DNA of 64,000 bases, taken from Aspidiotus rigidus (Eukaryota; Arthropoda; Insecta; Hemiptera; Diaspididae). Where the stretch lies: contig JAVHKY010000076.1 in the NCBI GenBank assembly GCA_035079385.1, forward strand, positions 186,001 through 250,000. Direction: 5' to 3'. Position 1 is the stretch's first letter. Each line of letters starts with the position of its first letter. The notes beneath the pieces are model-generated. The model made no database searches, was not told where the DNA came from, and was given only the letters and a program-made list of their open reading frames with translations. This document shows, in pieces, positions 1-8,932 of the stretch. The translations under genes were made by a program, and so were the position numbers.

Positions 1-101
1 AAGAACGCGGTTTCGGATGCTGCGGCCTCGTCTCGAACCATCCTACGTCCAGTGGGGCGGGACGAACAGCATATGATGGACGTGGTCAGAATGTGCACAA
101 C

Positions 102-1252
102 AGAGAATTCAAAATTGCTACTTGGAACGTTCGATCCATGTATCAAACTGGTAAATTAGACAATGTAGAATTGGAAGCAAAACGACTAAACATAGACATC
201 CTTGGTATAAGTGACGTTAGGTGGTCAGGTAGTAATAAAATAGCGCGAGAGGAGTTTGACTTCATTTTTTAGGAGGTGACAAACACAAATACAGCGTGGG
301 ACTGCTAGTCAGGAAGAAATTCAGCCATATGATCAAGAGTATACTTCCTATGTCAGATAGAGTTATTGGTATTCAGATAGAATCACGCCCAAAGCCTATT
401 ACAATAATACAAATATATGCACCAACCGCAGATAAGGAAGACATAGAAGTAGAGAAGCTATACAAAGAAATAGAAAAAGTAAAGAAGAAATTACGCAGAG
501 ACGGTCCAGTAATTGTAATGGGTGACTTTAACGCAAAAATTGGCAGTGCACCGGTAGATAGCATTGTTGGAGCCTTTGGACTTGGTGAAAGAAATGATCG
601 TGGATCACGGTTGATAGAATTTGCGGAAAAGCATGATATGGTGGTATGTAATACACTGTTCAAGCACCATCCAAGAAGACTCTTCACATGGAAGAGTCCA
701 GGTGACAGAGTTAGGAATCAAATCGACTACATCACGATTAATAGGAGATATAGAAATACTATCCTGAATTGTCACACGTATCCTTCAGCTGATTGCAGGA
801 CTGACCACATAATGCTAGTTGCTAAATGTAGAATTGTGCTGGCAAGATGTAAAGTCAGGAAAAAGCACAGCATAGAACGCATACACATCAGTCCATTGAA
901 GAATAAAGGAATAGCTATCAAACTTGCAAATGAACTGGATAAGAGCATGGAGCAGATCCGGGAAGAGAACGAAGTAAACAAAATGTGGTCCGAATGGAAG
1001 AAGACAGTAATTGAAACGACAAAAAGTGTCTTGAAGGAAAAGCCTCGTGAAAAGAAGAGAGAAGGATGGATGACAGATAGAATCCTGAATATGATGGACC
1101 AGAGGAGGCAAATTAAAAACCGTAATAGTGACAAATATAAAGCGGCAAACAGAGAAATACAGAGACAATGCAGAGAAGCGAAAAATAAGTGGTACGAAAA
1201 TAAATGTAATTATATTCAGCAGTTAGAGGAAAATGGAGACATAAGTGGTTAA
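102..1252 (+). pseudogene. RTE endonuclease (EEP/APE-like) domain, frameshifted
   Basis: The domain nicks target DNA to prime reverse transcription. Reading begins with KIATWNVRSMY at 111 in frame 3. A one-base loss in the T-run at 264-270 gives a stop at 270-272, and reading resumes at about 269 in another frame as GGDKHKYSVGLLVRKK. Family motifs follow in order: GDFNAKIG, HDMVVCNTLF, RNQIDYI and the catalytic TDH of CRTDHIMLV. A basic linker with many Lys/Arg precedes the stop at 1250-1252. The apparent start at 296 is a GTG inside the domain and is not a real initiation codon. Similar proteins are often annotated in animals as craniofacial development protein 2-like. Confidence 0.85.
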
Positions 1253-2838
1253 TGAAGCAGCAGCGCAGAAGCTACTCAAGAATCGCAATTTTTGAAGACA
1301 AAGATGGAGAGCTGCAAACTGAGGAAGACAAAATGGAACTCATATGGAGCAACTACATCCAAGAATTATACGGAGACAGGTACCGCAGTGAGGGAGTTAG
1401 TGACGAGAATCACCTGGAGGAAGCCCCAGATATAAGTATAGATGAACTCAATGCGGCTATTCAAAGTGCAAAACAAAGGAAAGCGATTGGAATAGACAGC
1501 ATACCCGTTGAAATAATTAAAATTGCTGGTAGGGAAATGAGGCATAAGCTACTCATACTACTCAATAAGATCTACAAAACTGGAGAAATACCTAATGATT
1601 TTCAAATATCAACTTTTATACCGCTGCCAAAAAAGAAAGGAGCAAGGAAGTGCGTTGACCATAGGACCATAAGTATAATGAGCCACGTATTGAAGATATT
1701 ACTCTCTATAGTTAATAGAAGGCTGGAGGGAAAAATTGATACATACCTTAGCCAGACGCAATTCGGTTTTATCCCAAAAAAAGGGACAAGAGACGCTATA
1801 GCTTTGTTTAAAGTTATTATGCAGAGAGCGCTGGCGATGAACCGGAAGTTATACGTCTGTTTTGTCGACTATGAAAAGGCTTTTGACCGAGTTCTTCATG
1901 ATAAATTAATAGAAATGTTAGTACAGCTTAATGTTGACAGAGAGGGAGTACAATTAATTAGAAATCTATATTGGAAGCAGATAGCAAACATAAGAATAAA
2001 TGGTCACGATACAAAAAACACATGTCAAATTCAGAAAGGTGTGCGTCAAGGGTGTCCATTGTCACCCCGTCTGTTCAACATGTATGCAGAAATAATAGCA
2101 CAGAAATGTACTCTTCGGAATGTTGGTTTTAAAATCAATGGAGAGAGATTTGAGTCAATAAGTTATGCTGATGACAAAATGTTAATCGCAGAGACACCGC
2201 ACAAACTACAGTTGATGGTAAGTGCACTAGATTCTACCAACAAAAAGTATAACATGAAAATAAACTGCAATAAAACCAAAGTCATGAAAATCGAACGTGT
2301 CAAGGATGATAAACCACAGCGCATTGAAAATGAGGGTATCCAACTTCAACAAGTAAACTCTTTCAAATACCTTGGCTCCACGGTGACGGACGATGGGAAG
2401 GATGATCAAGAGATAAGGACAAGAATAGCGGTGGCTAGAAGCGCGTTCAACAATTTGGAAAGAGTGTTACGAGATCGATCTATCCACATGTGCCTCAGAC
2501 TGAAAATTCTGAATTGCTACGTATGGTAAGTAATGCGATATGCATCGGAATGCTGGACCATCAGTAAGGATACTGAACGCAGAGTTAACGCTTTTGAGAT
2601 GTGGTGCTATCGCCGAGTAAATCGTATCAAATGGATAGATGGAGTACCTAATGCGGAAGTGCTGCGGAAGACCGGAATAACTCAACTAAAGTTGCTGGAT
2701 TGGATTAAAATGAACAAGAAGAAGTTTATTGAGAATAAAAGAAAAAATGATCGCCTCTTCGCAACAGCCAGTGCCGGTGTAATTGTAGGAAAATCGCCTA
2801 GAGGAAGAAAAAGGAAGTCAATACTCAGCGACATCTAG
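1252..2838 (+). pseudogene. RTE reverse transcriptase domain, nonsense-mutated
   Basis: It follows the endonuclease after a one-base frame change; the ATG at 1252 overlaps the upstream stop and is fortuitous. RT motifs are clear: KAIGIDSIPVE, FIPLPKKKGA, TQFGFIPKKGTRDAI, FVDYEKAFDRV (motif A), GVRQGCPLSP, and the catalytic SYADD (motif C). The downstream NSFKYLGSTVTDDG stretch is typical of RTE-type proteins. A TAA at 2527-2529 sits where homologs read through CYVW-S/V-L-L-YG. The same frame then continues through ECWTISKDTERR and FEMWCYRRV to a natural stop at 2836-2838. The lesion is therefore a simple nonsense mutation in an otherwise aligned frame. Confidence 0.87.
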
Positions 2839-2937
2839 CCGAAATAGTGGTTTTAATTCTAGGCTTTATTGTAGTGTACATGTGTTTTGTTGTATGTGCT
2901 GAGCATAATCGTAGCAACATTCTGTAAAAGAATCGCT

Positions 2938-2959
2938 TAAATAAATAAATAAATAAATA
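2938..2959 (+). repeat. AAAT microsatellite tail of the RTE element
   Basis: About five AAAT units follow a ~100-bp 3' UTR with no poly(A). Short tandem-repeat tails are usual for RTE-type elements, so this marks the 3' end of the insertion. Confidence 0.75.
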
Positions 2960-2960
2960 C

Positions 2961-3429
2961 TTAGTTTTAAGGACTTTGAAGTTGACTACAAAGGTAGTAT
3001 AATAATTACATCGTTGGGTTTTGAGCAGACAAATGAAGTTTGTGGTAGTATTAATTAATCAAGGATTTCAATTCTACGTGATGTTACAATTTGTGTTACT
3101 TATTATTTTTATCTCATGACAAAAATGACAATTGTTGGATGTAATATCAGCGTTGTTTGTACTCAACAGTGGTTACTTCAGGTTATTGCTTATTAATTGT
3201 TGAGTGTTAGCTTTTACAAATAGAATCAAAAAGATGTGATGTGAATTCTTGAAAAGGCGGCCGTTCACCCAATATGAATGAAATTGAATACAAATGAAAG
3301 GGAAGGTCTTACAACGCGATGGGAATATGAAATGAATAATCACAAATAAAAACGTAGGAAATAGGATGATCAAAAATTGATTGTGAATGTGATATCCTAG
3401 CTTTGTAATTGTCAATTCAATTTTAATTT
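2961..3429. other. No recognisable feature
   Basis: AT-rich sequence between the RTE tail and the truncated end of the BEL/Pao copy. Reading frames on both strands are short and show no family motif. It could include decayed BEL pol, but I cannot align it. Confidence 0.5.
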
Positions 3430-3529
3430 GTACTTGGTCCTACTTTCTAGTTGGGTTTTAGCGCATGAAGATTCTATCATTTTTATTTTCCTGCACCATG
3501 CGTCAATCTCAATCAATATTTTTCAAATA

Positions 3530-4515
3530 ACTCAGTCATTTGCCGACCCTTGTAATATCCCGCCTGTGGGGTGCTTGTTTCTATATGACCTAAATTCAAA
3601 TATTCTTCCATGTTTTTTGAATTTGGAATATTTAACTTGTTGAGACCTCAATAACCTCTTATTGACCCTTTCTGATGAGCGCAACCGCAAACCTGTGATT
3701 GTTTCCAAGAATGCGAGGATCAGTTTTAAATGGTAATCGTACAACAAAGGAACCATCCGCACCACATGTATATGTGCGTTCAAAAAGTTTGTTGCACTTG
3801 TCAAATTCTGATTTTTCCCTCTCATTTAAACAACAAGCACTGTTGTTGTCCACCTCTTCTATCACCCAAAATTTCTTCAATTGCTCCTCCACCGCAAAGG
3901 AGTTCAGACTACAAAACGCTTCATTTCTCAAGCCATCAATTTCAGCTGGGCCAGACATGACCCACCCGAACTCAAATTTTTGAAAGGTAATGGAATCTTC
4001 TTAAAATTTATCATTCAACTGACAGTCTTCAAAAAATTCTCCACCCAAAATAATGTCGACCTCATTATGATTCATTTTATCTCAGCGAGATCTAATCCCG
4101 CAACTTTTGAATGCAATTCTGAAATAATATTCTTTGGGACATTGTAAGGAATATTCAACACGACATTAAATTCCGTTTCAATTTTGTAATCATTAAAGCG
4201 CGATTCCAATGTTAAAATCACATAATAATTGGTGAGGGTTAAACTATTCCCAATATCACTGATTCCTTTTTTGCCCATTCGTTTATATATCTTAACGTTA
4301 TTACGCCTAACAAATGGCTCGCTTACAAGATTGGGCTGCAAACAACAGTCTAACATGGTTCTTGCTAACACAATTTTCCCATCAACTTCACTTTTCACAA
4401 CTGCAGTTGGTAACACTACATTTCTTGGGATAGACGTAAACAAATACACTATACAAACAATACTGGAAACTCCCAGCGCTGTTAACCCACAAAACACAAA
4501 GGAGATTAGTAACAA
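3530..4515 (-). pseudogene. BEL/Pao protease and start of reverse transcriptase
   Basis: On the minus strand the protease region reads RNVVLPTAVVKSEVDGK, then ARTMLDCCLQPNLVSE. Family members have LDSGSQ, so the catalytic Asp is kept but the following Ser-Gly is replaced by Cys-Cys. Further on come HNEVDIILGGEFFEDC and FEFGWVMSGPAE, the usual link to RT. Then SFAVEEQLKKFWVIEEV and GSFVVRLPFKTDPRILGNN follow, which match the conserved N-terminal RT region of BEL/Pao. Two or more frameshifts or stops separate these blocks. The recognisable sequence ends near 3530, before the catalytic RT motifs. Confidence 0.8.
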
Positions 4516-4739
4516 TTCTAGCTGCTAGTGGAAAATGTTTGATTACTATGGTAGTACCAATCCCGTCCGATAGTCTCCATGGTTAAAAAACGACACAGAA
4601 GTTTCCGGTATTGTTCCTAGGCCTATAGTGTATTTGACGTAAATAACAAACCACTCCTGACAGCTGATACGTTATCAGCTAACTTTGTAACCGCGCGAGA
4701 ATCTTTTTCAGTCTCTTCATTAGGCTTAACTATTTTCTT

Positions 4740-4984
4740 TATTATCAGTTATTTCTGGCTTATTCATTTTTCTATGTAACAAGGTAAGATGAGATTGTGA
4801 ACACTCCTTGCAATTGGACGCATCACACGACCTAGCGGTGTGATTTAATTTTAGACATTTCAAACATAACCTGTTTAATTTCACGTACTTGATCGTTCAA
4901 CCGTACTTTTAGCCAAAAATTTTGGACACTGATTCAAATAATGACCGTCAGCACACAGTATGCATTTATTATAATAATTAGTCG
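4740..4984 (-). pseudogene. BEL/Pao gag zinc-knuckle segment
   Basis: On the minus strand the sequence reads NKCILCADGHYLNQCPKF, a CCHC knuckle, then AKSTVERSST. After a one-base frame change near 4885 come RLCLKCLKLNHTARSC and KECSQSHLTLLH, a second knuckle and a Cys/His tail. This paired arrangement is highly characteristic of BEL/Pao Gag, where it binds genomic RNA. The upstream half of the same gag lies beyond the MULE insertion, at 6022-7053. Confidence 0.82.
4976..4984. repeat. MULE target-site duplication, left copy
   Basis: AATTAGTCG is repeated exactly at 6020-6028 on the other side of the element. Joining the flanks across the insertion brings the two halves of the BEL/Pao gag together, apart from a one-base frame lesion. 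Confidence 0.8.
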
Positions 4985-6018
4985 GTGCCCATACAACTCG
5001 CCACGGACGATTCGCCGCACACGACTCGCCACCGCTGCAATACGCCGCGGAAAAAAGTTTAGGCAACCCTCCATTATTCTACCAAATATTCGTTTTTTTC
5101 GCGGAAAAATTTGGATGGGTGCATCCTATGCTGTACGCCCTTCTTCCGGATAAAGCGGGACGAACGTATCGCGCGTTATTCGAAGCCGTCGCCGAATTAG
5201 AAGTGCAGGACAGAGATTTCTCGTTTTTGTGCAACTACGAATTGGCCGTCATTAGAGCCTTCTGTTCCGTTTTCCCATCCGCAACAATCGCCGGCTGTCT
5301 ATTTCACTTCTCCCAAAACGTGCAGAAGCACGTCCGCAAATTCCACCTACAAACAATGTACAAAAACAACGCAAGAATCAATTTGCATGTACAAATGATC
5401 CTAGCCCTCGCCTTCGTACCACTCGATGACGTCCCCAACGCTTTTGAAGAACTAGAAGAGTACCTTGACCCTTGTTTGGAGAACCTCCTGGATTACGTGG
5501 AAGATTATTACGTGGGTCGACGGACACAAAGATCCAGGAAGGAGCCGCGTTTCAAACGGGAGTGGTGGAATGTGCATCAAAGAACAATTGATGGCGACGC
5601 ATGAACCAATAATCGTGCGGAGGCAGGCCACCATAAGATTCAAGGAGAATTTAATTGCGCGCATCCGTCTATATGGATGTTCATCAACACCTTAAAGAAG
5701 TGCCAAAAGACGAGGGATGTCGAATTCATGCAAGGAGAGACCGGTATGCCTCCCCCCGCAAAAAAAAAAAGAAATACATTTCATCAGACAATCGGCTTCG
5801 CGCCGTCGTTTTAGATTTCCAAAATCGCGAAATGCTATCGTTTTTACTGGGCATTGCTCACAATTTGTAAATATTTCATATTCATTCGTAAAATCAGTAA
5901 AATCGGCTATTAAAATTTCTGTACTCCTAGTGATCTACATTGCGGCTATTTGTATGTGCGGCGAGTTGGCTCCGCGGCGAATATCGGGGTCTCCGGCCGC
6001 GGCGAATTGAACGGGCAC
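4985..6018 (+). mobile_element. MULE (Mutator-like) DNA transposon, internally deleted
   Basis: The ends are inverted repeats: GTGCCCATACAACTCGCC at 4985 and, read from 6018 inward, GTGCCCGTTCAATTCGCC, matching at about 18 of the first 22 bases. The flanks carry the same 9 bp, AATTAGTCG, at 4976-4984 and 6020-6028; 8-10 bp duplications are the MULE norm. At ~1.03 kb the copy is far shorter than an autonomous MULE and holds only the C-terminal half of a transposase. It sits inside the gag of the BEL/Pao copy, so it is younger than that element. Confidence 0.82.
5080..5750 (+). pseudogene. MULE transposase core, truncated with a CGA-to-TGA-type stop
   Basis: The frame reads GWVHPMLYALLPDK and RTYRALFEAVAELE, the start of the MULE catalytic domain. 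Then CNYELAVIRAFCSVFP and GCLFHFSQNVQKHVR follow. The family usually has DFE where this copy has NYE, so the second catalytic Asp appears to be lost. A TGA at 5602-5604 falls where related enzymes read Arg in R-T-N-N. The same frame continues TNNRAEAGHHKIQG and HPSIWMFINTLKKCQ, the conserved C-terminal block. The N-terminal DNA-binding part is absent. The first codon of the longest open stretch, at 5119, is GTG inside the domain and not a real start. Confidence 0.78.
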
Positions 6019-6019
6019 G

Positions 6020-6028
6020 AATTAGTCG
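6020..6028. repeat. MULE target-site duplication, right copy
   Basis: Exact copy of the 9 bp at 4976-4984. One base (6019) lies between it and the last position matching the left TIR, so the boundary is uncertain by one base. Confidence 0.8.
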
Positions 6029-7053
6029 TGACCATAGCGAGAGATGAACTGTTTGTTACCTTTTTTACCAAAGGATAGTTTACTGGTATTGTTATTTCTC
6101 TTCACTCTCAACACAGCCGATACATTTTCCGGAGCTTCATCATGGAACAAACAATCTAATAAGAATTTACAAAGCAGATCATACTTGGGGTATTCTCTAG
6201 TTTCTACCGTATATTTCTTCCATTCACGACGAGTCACCAAATCCAGTTTTGAAACCACAAAATATGCTAGGAAAGATGACATACACCCTTCGACTTTTTA
6301 GTCAATCCACAAATGATTACTGAAATTCTATCTTGTAATGAATTGATTTCAGTTTCCTTTGCTATTTGAGGCGTATCTAACAATTCAGGAAAATGCGTGC
6401 GAATTATCGCCTTATTATTCTCAAATCTCTCGACAAAATCCTCAAATACTTGATCATAGCCTTTATCTGACATTAACTCGTCTTTTAATAGTTCCAACGC
6501 TTCACCCACCAATGAGGCTTTTAGTAGGTAAAGTTTTTCAACGGGCTTGTAATCTTTATTATTGTGAACCAGTCTGAGAAGAAATTTTTGAATTCATGAA
6601 AATTCTTTAACTTACCGTCATATTTTGGCAATGGTATGTTCATCCTCATTAAATGAGAAAACTTACTCATTTCTTGACTGTCTTTTCTGATAGGCGAAAT
6701 GATATATGATTTTTGCGACAAAGACATGACCAACTTTTCAAATGCTTTGATCCTGCCCTGCAACCGGTTGAAATCTTTCTTGTAAGAGTCCAACTCATCC
6801 AAGAATTGGCTTTCTTCATTTCAGCACCTTCCTTCGTTAAATCCATCGACTGTACGACCATAGTGCGAGTGCTCTCTTCTATTGCAATTTGACTAGGCAG
6901 TGAATCTTGCTTGACTTCAGATTCAATCTCTGACAAAATTGTCTGGTCAGGATTTGAGGAAAGTAAGGTTTCGATTGCTTCCTTACTACGTTTAAACCAC
7001 CGCTTATGATATCGAAGCTCTGTCAAAACCGACAAAATTTGATTGTTTGGCAT
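6022..7053 (-). pseudogene. BEL/Pao gag, N-terminal part (DUF1759-like)
   Basis: Translation starts at 7053 with MPNNQILSVLTELRY, about 135 nt past the primer-binding site, a plausible Gag start. A Glu/Lys-rich coiled region follows. The block IPLPKYDGKLKNFHEFKNFF is the hallmark of the DUF1759 Gag region (leucine-proline, then D/G, then W/F-rich). Further downstream come MSSFLAYFVVSKLDLVTRRE and the FHDEAPENVS stretch. At least three frameshifts or stops split it (near 6800, 6515 and 6275). It ends at the MULE target site; the zinc knuckles continue at 4984. Confidence 0.75.
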
Positions 7054-7187
7054 TGTTTATCAAGGCAATTTCATGAACCAACAAAACTTTCAACGAACGA
7101 AACACGAAATATATTCCAATAACGAAAACAGCAAATTATTTTCAAAGAACCAACGAAAAAACGAAAATTATTGACCGGGTCTACATC

Positions 7188-7205
7188 CCGGGTACCGGAG
7201 GACCA
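7188..7205 (-). promoter_or_regulatory. BEL/Pao primer-binding site
   Basis: On the minus strand TGGTCCTCCGGTACCCGG follows the putative LTR terminus after three T residues. A TGG-starting 18-mer just inside the 5' LTR is where a tRNA 3' end would prime minus-strand DNA. The tRNA was not identified. Confidence 0.55.
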
Positions 7206-7208
7206 AAA

Positions 7209-7771
7209 TGTTTGGATTAATTATTAACGATTTTCAATATATTTTGATTACAACGAAAACAAGTAGGCTACATTTCACAAATCTATACCAGCGAACTATA
7301 TAACGACGACTATTATCTATTCTATATCGACAAACTTTTTCGAGCGTCGGGGAAAAACCCAGACGCCACTATCAATCTTTACAAACACTTGGTACTACGG
7401 GTGTAAGATCGGATCAATATAAAGAATCAGAAATTTGTTTCGAGGATGCTTCATGGATCATTGACGACTCTGAAAATTTAATCAATAATTTTAATGTCGA
7501 TATCTCGCTTGAGAATGTGTGTGACGCCAATTTCATTCAGATTTCAATGAGTCCTGACAACTCTTCAGAAACGAGAAATTGTCGTCGTATTCGAAAGGAA
7601 ATATTTTATACAAACAAAAGTAATCGCCACTGATGACCTAATGATTAGTCTTTATAGACTACGGTAATTCATACTTAATATTGTTCGATATCAATTTAAT
7701 TTCGCGCCGATCATTTCTCCTATGATATTCTCCTACATTTCCCGACGTCAATGCGCGAGTTTCCATATACA
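7209..7771 (-). repeat. Candidate 5' LTR of the BEL/Pao element
   Basis: The inner edge is set by the primer-binding site: the minus-strand sequence ends in CCAAACA at 7209. The outer edge is a guess at the TGTATATGG at 7771. Minus-strand TATA-like stretches (CTATAAAGAC, TATAAAATATT) lie inside. No second LTR is present for comparison. Confidence 0.35.
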
Positions 7772-8447
7772 ATTAATCAATTGAGACACCTATGAAGAAA
7801 GAGGAGAAATCCGAAAATTTAACGCGAAAATAATTTATATAATAGTTTAATTCACTTCGATTTTGTCTAATTGATTCAACAAGTTCAACTTATTCTTTTC
7901 TGCTTAAAATCGTACCGTCCAGGAATGTACTCTACTCAATTCAACTAGTTTGTATTCTCATTCAATATTAAAATTTTTGTAATGTGCAATCGAGCTTTTC
8001 GACCTGATCTCATTTTGTTTCATCGTGACGAGTCAGTGTCTCATCTTCTCTAAATTTAAATTTTATTGAATCATCTTCTTATGTGAAATGCATTAATACT
8101 TATTATGTGCTAGGTGAATTACTTTATTTTTAATTGTAGTAAGTAAGTTTTGTACATCTCCCTCTGGGGTTCGCTTTATCAGCCGAGGAATTAAAAAGCT
8201 GGTTATCTAAGCTTGATGCAATTCACGCAATATTTCTACTTTTTGTCCGAAATTAAATTGATAAAAAATTAAGATATCAGTACTATTAAACCGTAGCCCG
8301 TTAAATCATTGAATGTATCTATTGATTCTGAGAATTTTTTACGGGTTGGAGGGCGATTAGCTTAATCAAATTATTCTTATGATATAAGATTCCCTATTGT
8401 AATTCCTAAAAAAATAATCACGTTAAACTTGAATGGTATGTACAATA
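7772..8447. other. No recognisable feature
   Basis: AT-rich sequence with only short reading frames and no family motif. Confidence 0.5.
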
Positions 8448-8930
8448 CAGTTAGTCGCTTATTAAAAACGTGGATAATAGATCGGTACAATCGGTTTGTA
8501 AAAAAAAAATGCCTCTCGGAACGGACCGGCTGTATCTTGATACATGAAAAAATTATCGCTTTGTAGAAACAACTTATCGTTTATTAGGTACAAGTTTCAA
8601 TAAAAAAAGTGAGTTTTAGTCCTGAATTGGTCAGTAAATAAATGTTTATCAGAACGTTTCATTCAGTTTATGTTTGCATTCCGTTAGTGTTCATTGTGGC
8701 CAAAACAACGTCGTGATTTGACTTTGCGTGTAAAATGCAATTTATTGAAGAGTTATGACAAGCTGCCGAAGCTGAGTTTGAGAGATGCTGCAGCGCAGTT
8801 GAACATTTCTCATTCTTCTTTAAATAAGATTTTAAAAGACCGTTTTTTACAAACCGCTTTATAGAAACAATCGGTTAATAGAAACAAATTGACTTTGTCC
8901 CACCGTGTATTTAATAAGAGACTTTTACTG
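8448..8930 (+). mobile_element. Pogo/Tigger-like mini-transposon, 483 bp
   Basis: The left end starts CAGTTAGTCGCTTATTAAA at 8448. Read inward from 8930 the right end is CAGTAAAAGTCTCTTATTAA, so both start CAGT and align over roughly 60-70 bases with mismatches. TA flanks both sides (8446-8447 and 8931-8932), as expected for Tc1/mariner-superfamily insertions. The inner ends share the motif CGGTTTGTAAAAA. Only ~150 bp of coding sequence is left, so this is a non-autonomous deletion derivative. Confidence 0.68.
8700..8850 (+). pseudogene. CENP-B/Psq-type helix-turn-helix remnant
   Basis: From 8712 the frame reads RDLTLRVKCNLLKSYDKL, then LSLRDAAAQLNISHSSLNK. This matches the N-terminal Psq/CENP-B HTH of pogo/Tigger transposases (LTL-x2-K-x2-L-L, then A-x2-L-x-I-S-x2-S-L-x2-I-L). 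In intact enzymes this domain binds the TIRs, and a second HTH and a DDE catalytic domain follow. Here the sequence passes straight into the right TIR, so all catalytic parts are gone. There is no clear in-frame ATG, although one could lie just upstream after a one-base shift. Confidence 0.65.
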
Positions 8931-8932
8931 TA

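Larger units (their letters stand above)
1..2960 (+). mobile_element. RTE-type non-LTR retrotransposon, 5'-incomplete and inactive
   Basis: An apurinic-like endonuclease is followed by a reverse transcriptase in one transcription unit, with no gag ORF visible, and the element ends in short AAAT repeats. This layout fits the RTE group. The 5' end runs off the window, so the true start is unknown. Two frameshifts (about 262-272 and about 1245-1252) and one in-frame stop (2527-2529) interrupt what was a single polyprotein, so the copy cannot encode a working enzyme. The long open stretches left between lesions suggest moderate age. Clade assignment inside RTE is inference from motif style only. 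Confidence 0.85.
3430..7771 (-). mobile_element. BEL/Pao LTR retroelement, 3'-truncated and interrupted by a MULE
   Basis: Read on the minus strand from high to low coordinates, the order is a candidate LTR, a primer-binding site, gag with a DUF1759-like region, two zinc knuckles, an aspartic protease and the first part of RT. This is the BEL/Pao Gag-Pol layout. RT motifs, RNase H and integrase are missing beyond about 3530, and no 3' LTR was found, so more than half of pol is lost. Several frameshifts are present. A separate BEL/Pao RT fragment lies at 15.6 kb on the other strand; whether both derive from one copy is unknown. Confidence 0.8.
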
